The position numbers and the translations under genes are program-made. From JAVXAG01 sp036660615 (GTDB taxonomy: Bacteria; Bacillota; Clostridia; Peptostreptococcales; Anaerovoracaceae), in NCBI GenBank assembly GCA_036660615.1, contig JAVXAG010000003.1, positions 1 to 38,655 on the forward strand: DNA of 38,655 bases, written 5' to 3'. Each line of letters opens with the position of its first letter. The first letter of the stretch is position 1. The notes below the pieces were generated by a model. That model was not told the origin of the DNA and made no database searches. It worked only from the letters and a program-made list of their open reading frames with translations. This document shows positions 32,507 to 38,655 of this stretch, piece by piece.

Positions 32507-33440
32507 ATTTTTTCCTTCCCAAAAGAGTTATTCCAACTGCATTATCTGAGGATAATTTAGGATCTCCAAATTCAACAGTGATATGTTTTGCTAAATGTTT
32601 TATGATATATTCTCTCATATAATTGCTGCTTGATACCCCACCAACAAAGAGAAAGTCATTAATACTATATTTTTGACTGAGTTGTTCTGTCATTTTTATG
32701 ATTGCACGAGACAAAGTGTTAAACATACTGATTGTTACGTGTTCTGCGCTGTGTATTCCAACTAATTTTTGTCCCTGTGTTTCAATACCTGATAAATTAA
32801 TATAGCCATCTTTTACCTTAATTGGTGAAAATAAAAGCAAATCTTTTTTTATGGTTTTTGTTGCTAACTTGTCCATTTCTTCCCCACAAGGAAAGTCAAA
32901 CCCAAGTGATACACCAAGTCTGTCTATTACTTGTCCAAATGAAATGTCTCTAGTTCCGCCTATGATAGTTACTTTTTCATCTTTTACATGAAGGCCTTCT
33001 GTTGTGCCTCCGGAAAAATGATAGCATATATACTCGTCTTTTCCAGCAAATCTAGAATAATGCTTAACAGCTTCTATGTGGCCTTCCTGATGGGAAAATT
33101 GGTACATTGGAACGTTAAGCGATGAGGCTAGTATTTTTGCTGCGGATAATCCACTGTGAAAAACTGGCATATATGAGTCTTCTACCGGTCTAGGTTTTAT
33201 AGAAACGCTTACACATTTTATGTTAGTTCTAATATCATCGTCCTGCAAAATTTCTCTCACAATGTCAGGCAAATTAACAACATGCTGAAAAAGAGCGGTG
33301 GATTGTCGCAATCCTCTCTCGCCCTTTTTTACATCCAGTAGTTGCTGGCAATTTTTAATTATATTGCCCTCTTTGTCGATGACAGCTATGGAAGTTTTAT
33401 AGTTACTGGTATCTATACCAATATAATATTCATTATTCAT
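32472..33440 (-). CDS. TsaD-like (Kae1/YgjD) paralogue of unknown function
   Basis: ASKHA-fold protein related to TsaD, the tRNA t6A synthesis enzyme, but shorter and divergent; annotated in Clostridia as an O-sialoglycoprotein endopeptidase. The 322 residues begin EYYIGIDTSNYKTSIAV and retain the metal-binding pair His117 and His121 in SHQEGHIEA, the nucleotide-binding SGGTTEGLHV and FVGGVSSSNYMREY, and the late metal Asp in SSDNAVGITLLGRK. That suggests an active, not degenerate, member. Whether it modifies tRNA or something else is unknown, and a standard tsaD is expected elsewhere. It overlaps nusB by 8 bases and xseA by 35. I chose the ATG at 33440; a GTG two codons earlier is possible. 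Confidence 0.85.
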   Translation of the reverse strand: MNNEYYIGIDTSNYKTSIAVIDKEGNIIKNCQQLLDVKKGERGLRQSTALFQHVVNLPDIVREILQDDDIRTNIKCVSVSIKPRPVEDSYMPVFHSGLSAAKILASSLNVPMYQFSHQEGHIEAVKHYSRFAGKDEYICYHFSGGTTEGLHVKDEKVTIIGGTRDISFGQVIDRLGVSLGFDFPCGEEMDKLATKTIKKDLLLFSPIKVKDGYINLSGIETQGQKLVGIHSAEHVTISMFNTLSRAIIKMTEQLSQKYSINDFLFVGGVSSSNYMREYIIKHLAKHITVEFGDPKLSSDNAVGITLLGRKKYGTQTDIGITT

Positions 33441-33837
33441 TTTCACCAGCGATCTTGCCTAAAATGGCATTGATGTATTTGTGAGAATCTTCGTCTCCAT
33501 ATTTTTTTGCTAGATCAACGGCTTCATTAATGGAAACAGCTGATGGAATATCGTCAGAATATAGCATTTCGCAAATAGATAATCTTGCTATTGCCAAATC
33601 CACTTTTGGCATTCTGGTCGTTGTCCAGCCTTGGCTGTACTTATTGATAAGTTCATCTATTGTTCCATAATTTTCACATATATGAATATAGATATTTTGT
33701 GCATAATTTAGTTGTCCTGATAAATTATGATTCTCCAAATATTTATCCATGGTTTCTTTATCATTTTTATAGATATTTTGGGCTTCCATTTGAAAAATGG
33801 TTTGCATCATAAATTCTCGTGCATCGGTTCTAGTCAT
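33433..33837 (-). CDS. nusB: transcription antitermination factor NusB
   Basis: All-helical RNA-binding protein that, with NusE (S10), supports antitermination in rRNA operons. The 134 residues match. TRTDAREFMMQTIFQME is the N-terminal motif, and the C-terminal IPSAVSINEAVDLAKKYGDEDSHKYINAILGKI-like stretch (residues ~97-130) is the family signature. It starts 2 bases after the asp23 stop and overlaps the next gene by 8 bases. The order asp23-nusB is conserved in Clostridia and Bacilli. Confidence 0.96.
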   Translation of the reverse strand: MTRTDAREFMMQTIFQMEAQNIYKNDKETMDKYLENHNLSGQLNYAQNIYIHICENYGTIDELINKYSQGWTTTRMPKVDLAIARLSICEMLYSDDIPSAVSINEAVDLAKKYGDEDSHKYINAILGKIAGENE

Positions 33838-33839
33838 TA

Positions 33840-34205
33840 TTATTTGTCCTCCTTGGGGAAATTAACTCCTTGTACATGTATATTTATAGATTGAACTTTT
33901 AGTTCAGTTATATCTTCGATTTCTTTTTTGACGGTGTTTTGGATTTCCCAAGCTAGTTGAGGAATTTTCACTTCATATTCTACGATAACATAAATATCAA
34001 GAATAATTTCGTCTTCACTGCGTGAAAGTTTTACTCCTTTTGTGATAGGATCCTTACCCAAAATGTTTTTGGAAAGATTGTCTGTTATGCCACCACTAAG
34101 TTCACTTACACCTTTTACTTTAAGGGTCGCATTAGTGGCACAAATTATAATGACATCATCTGAAATTCTTACTGTTCCCAGGTTATCTTCTTGAATATTG
34201 GTCAT
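33840..34205 (-). CDS. Asp23/Gls24 family envelope stress protein (YqhY-like)
   Basis: Cytoplasmic Asp23/Gls24 domain protein; the YqhY homologue next to nusB in Bacillus is linked to control of acetyl-CoA carboxylase and envelope homeostasis. The 121 residues contain LGTVRISDDVIIICATNATLKVKG at the start, GVKLSRSEDEIILDIYVIVEYEVKIPQ-type beta sequence in the middle (residues 57-83), and VQSINIHVQGV at the end. The start has AGAGGTGG. It is the first gene after a clear promoter, so it leads the housekeeping operon rather than belonging to spoIIIA. Confidence 0.93.
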   Translation of the reverse strand: MTNIQEDNLGTVRISDDVIIICATNATLKVKGVSELSGGITDNLSKNILGKDPITKGVKLSRSEDEIILDIYVIVEYEVKIPQLAWEIQNTVKKEIEDITELKVQSINIHVQGVNFPKEDK

Positions 34206-34222
34206 ATTTCCACCTCTATGTA

Positions 34223-34251
34223 ATTATAACAGAAATGAGTACCATTTTCAA
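34223..34251 (-). promoter_or_regulatory. vegetative promoter of the asp23-nusB operon
   Basis: On the - strand, TTGAAA (34246-34251) and a perfect TATAAT (34223-34228) are separated by exactly 17 bases. It lies in the 72-base gap between spoIIIAH and asp23 and marks the boundary between sporulation and housekeeping transcription. A weak 6-bp hairpin (AAACAT...ATGTTT, 34259-34279) sits between the spoIIIAH stop and the -35. Confidence 0.8.
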
Positions 34252-34277
34252 TGAATAAAAACATCTGTCAATAATGT

Positions 34278-34814
34278 TTAATAACAACTTTGGATAACAA
34301 TTTTGTCAGCAGTTCTTCCGGTTTCCCTCATAACAATGTCGCATATTTTTGCAACAATATTTTGTTTTAGATCCTGCTCATCTACAGTAACATTTATACT
34401 GCTGTCTGTTATGAGTACAAAAGAAGCTGGTAAATCTTTTGTTAGAATTATGCTTTCTATGTCAATTTCTTGTTTCATATTTTTTACTAATCGTTCTTTT
34501 TGAGCAATAGCGTTTTTCTTTTCTGTTTCATTGCTAGAGGAATTAATTGTTTCATCAATTGTTGCTACGATTTTATTTCTTTCCATGTCTACGCTAGCTC
34601 GCTTTGCCTCCAAAGTGCTTTCTTCGCCTGCTACAGTGTTTTCATCAGTATTGACATTTAAGCTATCTACAAGGACATCTCCATCATGCAAAGGTATATC
34701 CTTATCCCTTACACCGTTTACTACCATTCCTACACAAAAAACCAAAGCCAAAGTTAGAATTGCCACATTTTCTTTTTTATAAAAAATGTTTTTAAAGTTA
34801 ATTTTCTTTTTCAA
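34278..34814 (-). CDS. spoIIIAH: stage III sporulation protein AH
   Basis: Mother-cell membrane protein whose outer domain meets the forespore-side partner to form the channel across the double membrane. The 178 residues have a basic start, one membrane segment at about 15-33, a Glu/Asn-rich stalk, a helical region to about 115, and a YscJ/FliF-like ring domain at the end (SFVLITDSSINVTVDEQDL, then AKICDIVMRETGRTADKIVIQ). The start is a TTG at 34814, with a strong GGGAGG 10 bases upstream. SpoIIQ, the usual partner in Bacillus, is not in the window. Confidence 0.95.
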   Translation of the reverse strand: MKKKINFKNIFYKKENVAILTLALVFCVGMVVNGVRDKDIPLHDGDVLVDSLNVNTDENTVAGEESTLEAKRASVDMERNKIVATIDETINSSSNETEKKNAIAQKERLVKNMKQEIDIESIILTKDLPASFVLITDSSINVTVDEQDLKQNIVAKICDIVMRETGRTADKIVIQSCY

Positions 34815-34828
34815 AATAGAATACCTCC

Positions 34829-35197
34829 CTATTCTTTTTCAACATTTTGATCTTTTTCAAAGACAACAACATTTGAAACTGGTATTTTAAATAGTGTTGC
34901 CACAGCGTTAGTCAAATTGTTTTTGACTATTGGATTGCTTGCACCCTGAGCAGTTACAATTACACCTTTCACACTATCGTCTTCGTCATATTCTACCATT
35001 ACATTTACTTCGCCAACTCCCTTTATATCCGATAATATGCTGCACAAATTTGTTTCTGTGCCACCATCCTTATCCAGTATTTGTCTTCGACTATCATTAT
35101 CATTGGTCAGTATACTAATTGACAAAAGAGCAATAGAAGCAATTATTAGAGCTGTAATAATCTTTATTAAGTTTTCCTTGTTAATCTTTCCAAACAT
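34829..35197 (-). CDS. spoIIIAG: stage III sporulation protein AG (short form)
   Basis: Ring-forming channel protein on the mother-cell side. An N-terminal membrane segment (about residues 9-29) leads to a ring-building domain: LCSILSDIKGVGEVNVMVEY, then directly VKGVIVTAQGASNPIV and a helix NLTNAVATLFKIPVSNVVVFEK. At 122 residues it is about half the Bacillus length. The strand-loop insertion that makes the beta-triangle of the Bacillus SpoIIIAG ring, between VMVEY and VKGVIV, is reduced to about five residues here. The gene is intact in frame, with GTGAGGAC ahead of the ATG. Its short form matches the short SpoIIIAF encoded just upstream. Confidence 0.93.
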   Translation of the reverse strand: MFGKINKENLIKIITALIIASIALLSISILTNDNDSRRQILDKDGGTETNLCSILSDIKGVGEVNVMVEYDEDDSVKGVIVTAQGASNPIVKNNLTNAVATLFKIPVSNVVVFEKDQNVEKE

Positions 35198-35229
35198 AAT
35201 GTCCTCACTAATTTATATTAGAAATTTGC

Positions 35230-35400
35230 TTATATATTACACAAATACTTAATTGGACTTAGAATTGTTGCCAAAATCATCAGGGAAAATATAAACTTTA
35301 AATATTTTTCCAGCGAGGAATTTGGGATAAGTATTTCCAAAAAAGTAAGTGAAATAATTATTATAAAAATATCTTTTAACCATAAGAATATGCTTTCCAT
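35230..35400 (-). CDS. spoIIIAF: stage III sporulation protein AF, reduced to 56 residues
   Basis: Positioned exactly between spoIIIAE and spoIIIAG. The 56 residues read MESIFLWLKDIFIIIISL, then LEILIPNSSLEKYLKFIFSL and MILATILSPIKYLCNI. That is the two-membrane-helix N-terminus of SpoIIIAF with its conserved LPNSS-type turn (here IPNSS) and LSPI end. The large C-terminal ring-building domain of Bacillus SpoIIIAF (about 206 residues in all) is missing, and the spoIIIAG ribosome-binding site follows within 20 bases, so no remnant is left. The ATG overlaps the spoIIIAE stop by one base (TAATG). Position, motif and coupling support a real gene; function without the C domain is unknown. Confidence 0.85.
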   Translation of the reverse strand: MESIFLWLKDIFIIIISLTFLEILIPNSSLEKYLKFIFSLMILATILSPIKYLCNI

Positions 35401-36485
35401 TACACACCGCCTAAATTGATTATTGTTGTAAAAAAAATTATAAAAAGTAAGGATGAGAAAAACAGCAATGCCCCCATTGAAAGTAAGGAAGTTCCCATAT
35501 CGTTAACAGCGTTTGACAACTTGCTATCCCCTATTGGTTCGATTAATAATGCCGTTATTTTATACACTATTGCTACGGCCAGTATTTTTAGAAGTGGCAC
35601 CAAAATCAAAATCACTATAATGATCATTCCAAATACCCCTATGATGTTCTTTATAGAACCCATACATTTTACAAATAATTCAATGGTATCTGAAGTAAAG
35701 CCACCTACTATCGGTATAAATTTATCTAAAGAATATCGAGCGGTTCCCATAAGTAGCCCATCGGATGTGTCTGTAATAAGGCCTTGTATAGCAATGATTC
35801 CACTGAGAATAGTTATAATCAGCCCTGTGACAAAAATCGAAGCATTTCTTAGAAACTTGGATAATTTGTTTACATAATCTTTTTCTGTTAAACAATTGAT
35901 AAGTACTAGTATTGTTGATATGAATAATGTTGGTAGAATTACATTTTTCATTAGAGCTGCGAAAATCGTAATAGATGTTATTAAAACTGGACTCATTATG
36001 GTGCCTGATGCGATTGCCCCCATTGAAACAAGTATTATGAGCATTATGGGCAGGAGTATTTCCATTGTGTAGCAAAGGGTTGATATGGTGTTCTGTGTCA
36101 AAATAAATATAGTCTTAAAGTTATTTATACAAAGTCCAATGACCACAACGGTACATACGAGCAAAGCAATTTCTGAAACTGATTTATTTCCAAATGAATT
36201 TGACAAATTCTTTAAAAGTCCTACAATAATACATATTGTCAAGATCTCTATCCCAAGGATTATAGAGGCTTTTATCTCATATAACAACAGTTCTTTTAGA
36301 CTGTCGATAATGTCATTGGCATCAAATATACTTTCCCCTGAAAGTGTTGCATTTAGTATGTTATCCAGAGTATATTTGTCAGATAATCCATTACTTAAAT
36401 TTGAAACGTATTCCGAAATTGAATCGGTTTTATCCTCATCCACTATGTTATTAAATTGTTCTTTTAATATTTCTTCATATTTCAT
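35400..36485 (-). CDS. spoIIIAE: stage III sporulation protein AE
   Basis: Polytopic membrane protein of the SpoIIIA channel complex. The 361 residues have a soluble N-terminal portion of about 65 residues (with SGESIFDANDIIDSLKELL) and then about seven or eight hydrophobic segments. MLIILVSMGAIASGTIMSPV near residues 152-171 and LDKFIPIVGGFTSDTIELFVKC near residue 252 are family motifs. No cleaved signal peptide is evident, in contrast to Bacillus SpoIIIAE. It starts 7 bases after the spoIIIAD stop and is coupled to spoIIIAF. The ring motif PIVGGF is well kept, so the export core appears intact. Confidence 0.95.
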   Translation of the reverse strand: MKYEEILKEQFNNIVDEDKTDSISEYVSNLSNGLSDKYTLDNILNATLSGESIFDANDIIDSLKELLLYEIKASIILGIEILTICIIVGLLKNLSNSFGNKSVSEIALLVCTVVVIGLCINNFKTIFILTQNTISTLCYTMEILLPIMLIILVSMGAIASGTIMSPVLITSITIFAALMKNVILPTLFISTILVLINCLTEKDYVNKLSKFLRNASIFVTGLIITILSGIIAIQGLITDTSDGLLMGTARYSLDKFIPIVGGFTSDTIELFVKCMGSIKNIIGVFGMIIIVILILVPLLKILAVAIVYKITALLIEPIGDSKLSNAVNDMGTSLLSMGALLFFSSLLFIIFFTTIINLGGV

Positions 36486-36492
36486 AAATCAC

Positions 36493-36876
36493 CTACATCA
36501 AATTATTTAGAAGATCCAAGATAGATACGAATATAGGAATTGATAGATAAAATATAATGATTTTCCCTGCCAACTCAACTTTTGTTGAAATTGCTTTTTC
36601 TCCGGAATCCGAACACAGCTGTGCAGTAAACTCGGTTATGTATGCCACTGCTAAAATTTTTATGATTATTGGAAAATATGATTTTCCATAATTAAGTTTT
36701 TCATAGATGCTAGATATATATATGAAACCGTATTTTAAGTTGTCTATAACAAAATATAAAATCAATATGCAGCTTGCAATTACAACATATATGGCAAATT
36801 CAGATTTATAGTTTTTTATAATATTTATTAAAATCACTGCACACAAAGCCAACCCTGCAATCTTCAATATATCCAT
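36493..36876 (-). CDS. spoIIIAD: stage III sporulation protein AD
   Basis: Small membrane protein, 127 residues, with three to four hydrophobic helices. The family match is the N-terminal MDILKIAGLALCAVILINIIK, the central YFPIIIKILAVAYITEFTAQLC and CSDSGEKAISTKVELAGKIII. SpoIIIAC and SpoIIIAD are thought to act with SpoIIIAE in the membrane base of the channel. AGGTGG lies before the ATG. It starts 7 bases after the spoIIIAC stop. Confidence 0.95.
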   Translation of the reverse strand: MDILKIAGLALCAVILINIIKNYKSEFAIYVVIASCILILYFVIDNLKYGFIYISSIYEKLNYGKSYFPIIIKILAVAYITEFTAQLCSDSGEKAISTKVELAGKIIIFYLSIPIFVSILDLLNNLM

Positions 36877-36883
36877 AAGCCAC

Positions 36884-37084
36884 CTAAAATTGCATAAATG
36901 CTTTTATAGTTTCAAAGAACTCACTTAGCATTTTTACAATTATTACTAGTACAATAATTACACCCGCTAAAGTGGTCATCATTGCCTGCTCTTCTTTTCC
37001 AGCTTTAATCAAAATTTGATTTAGTAGTGCAACACATATACCTATTGCTGCAATTTTAAATATGATATTTATATCAAAATTCAT
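36884..37084 (-). CDS. spoIIIAC: stage III sporulation protein AC
   Basis: Small 66-residue membrane protein with two hydrophobic helices (about 5-23 and 36-54) and the family centre IKAGKEEQAMMTTLAGVIIVL. I chose the ATG at 37084, preceded by AAGGTGAT, over a GTG three codons earlier. It begins 10 bases after the spoIIIAB stop. Its size and motif are standard. Confidence 0.95.
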   Translation of the reverse strand: MNFDINIIFKIAAIGICVALLNQILIKAGKEEQAMMTTLAGVIIVLVIIVKMLSEFFETIKAFMQF

Positions 37085-37094
37085 CTTTATCACC

Positions 37095-37610
37095 TTATAT
37101 AAAAATAACGGCTATAACCACTCCTATTGAAATGCCCATTTTTTTATACATGTTTCCTTTCGTAGATATCATTTGTCTGGCTGATTCAATCTGTCTATTT
37201 AGTTGAATGCTAACTAATTTAAAATGTTCTTCCTGCCGTTCCCAATTGCTTTGTCCAATAAACTGTCCTACTTTTTCCATTATGTGAATGTCATCATCTG
37301 TAACCAAAGTTCCTTTATATGCCATAATTATTCCTTCGTTCCAGCTGGCCAAAAGTGGTATATTTTCTTCTTCGTATTGTCTGTAACAATATTTTAGTAT
37401 TGAGGAACTTCGATTGTTTTGCTCGTCACTAAACCGTTTAAACAGCTGAGGCAAAGGCTCTTTGAAGTAGCTGATTTCAGTGGATAATTTTATAAGCATT
37501 TCACTGAATTCTTCTAACAAGAATAGTCGCTCTCGTATTTGTGAGGCTTTTGTAAATCCAAATGCTGCACACCCCACTATTATAAAAATCAAACTTACTA
37601 TCTTAACCAT
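37095..37610 (-). CDS. spoIIIAB: stage III sporulation protein AB
   Basis: Membrane-anchored component resembling the GspF-like membrane proteins of type II secretion. The 171 residues start with a hydrophobic anchor (about 2-18) and end with another (about 156-171), with a charged helical bundle between. LLEEFSEMLIKLSTEISYFKEPLPQ near residue 32 is the family motif. The start at 37610 overlaps the end of spoIIIAA by 8 bases and has AGAGAGGT upstream; the longer frame reaching 37694 is only spoIIIAA in another frame. Confidence 0.94.
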   Translation of the reverse strand: MVKIVSLIFIIVGCAAFGFTKASQIRERLFLLEEFSEMLIKLSTEISYFKEPLPQLFKRFSDEQNNRSSSILKYCYRQYEEENIPLLASWNEGIIMAYKGTLVTDDDIHIMEKVGQFIGQSNWERQEEHFKLVSIQLNRQIESARQMISTKGNMYKKMGISIGVVIAVIFI

Positions 37611-38478
37611 GTAGTACCTCTCTAATTGATCCCACCTTTGGGACATTAGAAAGAAATACGATAAGACCAAACTGTTTTCTTTCAATTGTTTCATATACCT
37701 GTGAGTTTTTTAAATCATCTATGTCGTTGCCATGAAGTGTTGTTATTACATTTACACCAGAATTTACGCAGGCATTAATAGCTATAACATCTTCTTTGTT
37801 ACCTATTTCATCGGTAATAATAACTTGTGGCGACATTGATCTAATAAGCATATATACTCCCTTTTCTTTTGGACATCCATCCAAAACATCCACTTTGTCT
37901 CCTAAATTATATGAAGGTATTCCATTATACATTCCTGCAATTTCAGAACGTTCGTCGCAGATTCCGACTTTATACCCTATAAGAGCTAAATTTCTCGCAA
38001 TGTCTCTAATCAAAGTGGTTTTTCCGCAGTTAGGCGGTGAAACTATCAATGTATTATTCAGTTTCCCTTTTTCCATAATAATTGACATAAGATGATCTGA
38101 GCAGCCAATAACTTCTTTGGAATACCTGATGTTCAGCGAACTAATGTCTCTAACTAATGAGACTTCTCCCTTGTTAATTACAGCTTTACCACACACCCCC
38201 ACTCGATGTCCACCATCAATTGTTATAAATCCTTTTGCCAAATCTTCTTCATAGGAATGATATGAATACTTCATCAGGTTATTTAGTATGTTGTTTATTA
38301 CTGCTCCGTCGACAATACCTTTTAATATGATATCGCTACCATTTGAGAGCAAATGAATATTCTTTCCTCTATAAATTCTTATTTCTTCAATAGAATCTCG
38401 CACGCTTTTATTCAGGTTTGCAATCTGACCTTGAGTGCTAGTTGGAAAACATTGAATTACTTTATCTAACTGTTCCAT
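37603..38478 (-). CDS. spoIIIAA: stage III sporulation protein AA (ATPase)
   Basis: Cytoplasmic AAA+-like/secretion-type ATPase of the mother-cell channel complex. The 291 residues have an N-terminal domain ending in GFITIDGGHRVGVCGKAV near residue 83, a P-loop VSPPNCGKTTLIRDIAR near 147-163, CDERSEIAG near 174, Walker B-type VIITDEIGNKEDV near 215 and VITTLHGND near 240. The ATG has AAAGGTTGG upstream. It is the first gene of the spoIIIA operon, which in Bacillus is switched on by sigma-E in the mother cell. Confidence 0.96.
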   Translation of the reverse strand: MEQLDKVIQCFPTSTQGQIANLNKSVRDSIEEIRIYRGKNIHLLSNGSDIILKGIVDGAVINNILNNLMKYSYHSYEEDLAKGFITIDGGHRVGVCGKAVINKGEVSLVRDISSLNIRYSKEVIGCSDHLMSIIMEKGKLNNTLIVSPPNCGKTTLIRDIARNLALIGYKVGICDERSEIAGMYNGIPSYNLGDKVDVLDGCPKEKGVYMLIRSMSPQVIITDEIGNKEDVIAINACVNSGVNVITTLHGNDIDDLKNSQVYETIERKQFGLIVFLSNVPKVGSIREVLHG

Positions 38479-38496
38479 AAAACCAACCTTTCTAAT

Positions 38497-38530
38497 ATTG
38501 CATATGCAATTTCTTTACTAACAATACTAT
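38497..38530 (-). promoter_or_regulatory. possible sigma-E type promoter of spoIIIA
   Basis: On the - strand, CATATGCAAT (38497-38506) resembles a sigma-E -10 (CATA-x-x-x-T), and AGTATTGT (38521-38528) lies 14 bases upstream as a poor -35. The position, about 18 bases before the start codon, is suitable, but the match is weak. It is given mainly because spoIIIA operons are sigma-E controlled. Confidence 0.28.
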
Positions 38531-38576
38531 TCCTTGGACAAGGTTTTATGACAATTATATTTTAATTTTGGATTCA

Positions 38577-38629
38577 AAAAGAGACAAGTCCGATCTTGAG
38601 GTGTTTTCCTCAAAAGACTTGTCTCTTTT
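38577..38629. terminator. strong hairpin terminator upstream of spoIIIAA
   Basis: AAAAGAGACAAGTC (38577-38590) pairs perfectly with GACTTGTCTCTTTT (38616-38629) over 14 bp. Within the loop, TTGAGG (38596-38601) pairs with CCTCAA (38608-38613), giving a two-tier hairpin. A and T tracts flank it on both sides, so it can act on either strand. It isolates spoIIIA from upstream - strand transcription. Confidence 0.82.
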
Positions 38630-38633
38630 ATGT

Positions 38634-38654
38634 TTAATTCTTTTCTTCTTGTAT
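38634..38654 (-). CDS. possible 3' end of the gene before spoIIIAA (partial)
   Basis: One - strand frame reads IQEEKN and a stop 4 bases before the terminator hairpin, which is where an upstream gene should end. Only six residues are visible, so no family can be named. Confidence 0.22.
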   Translation of the reverse strand: MQEEKN

Positions 38655-38655
38655 C

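Noticed and set aside
37611..37694. Longer N-terminus for SpoIIIAB
   Set aside because: The extension is entirely inside spoIIIAA in another frame, and the ATG at 37610 has a good ribosome-binding site and matches the family start.

Overview
This window is a compact, AT-rich stretch of a low-GC, spore-forming Gram-positive chromosome, most likely an anaerobic Clostridia species near the Lachnospirales. The evidence is a complete spoIIIA cluster, an alaS-ireB-ruvX block, an Fe-S type PurF, a PurH split into two unusual proteins, a TsaD paralogue beside nusB, and LexA boxes of the Firmicute GAAC-N4-GTTC type. The assignment is inference from gene content; there is no rRNA or tRNA here.

Left half (+ strand). 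The alanyl-tRNA synthetase gene alaS is followed by ireB, a perfect terminator hairpin and ruvX. A 175-bp control region with a promoter, a 10-bp inverted repeat resembling PurR boxes and an AT-rich palindrome precedes a nine-gene purine operon: purE, C, F, M, N, a PurO-type IMP cyclohydrolase, a stand-alone AICAR formyltransferase, purD and a one-piece purL. The genes overlap or nearly abut. Together with PurB, which is outside the window, they take PRPP to IMP. A terminator follows purL. Then come three accessory genes: a Cys-rich pentapeptide-repeat protein, a CPBP membrane protease and a YkhA-type acyl-CoA thioesterase.

Centre. About 530 bp (16898-17426) separate convergent gene blocks. 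The stretch holds two terminator-like hairpins, a third stem-loop, a possible coding remnant and a 53-codon Cys-containing small ORF.

Right half (- strand). Read from right to left, a terminator precedes spoIIIAA-AB-AC-AD-AE-AF-AG-AH, the mother-cell half of the sporulation feeding-tube channel. Here SpoIIIAF is only 56 residues and SpoIIIAG lacks the insertion known from Bacillus. A clear sigma-A type promoter then starts a tightly packed housekeeping operon: asp23, nusB, tsaD-like, xseA, xseB, ispA, dxs, tlyA, an aminotransferase, mutS, mutL, miaA, a tyrosine recombinase, a methionine gamma-lyase family gene and a TVP38-family membrane protein. The last gene is a small YneA-like LysM protein with its own promoter and three LexA boxes spaced exactly 29 bp apart, so it is probably an SOS-induced cell-division inhibitor.

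Most of the window is conserved core genome. The observations most worth a second look are the reduced SpoIIIAF/SpoIIIAG pair, the evenly phased triple LexA operator, the split PurH, the TsaD paralogue with its metal site retained, and the odd convergent intergenic region.
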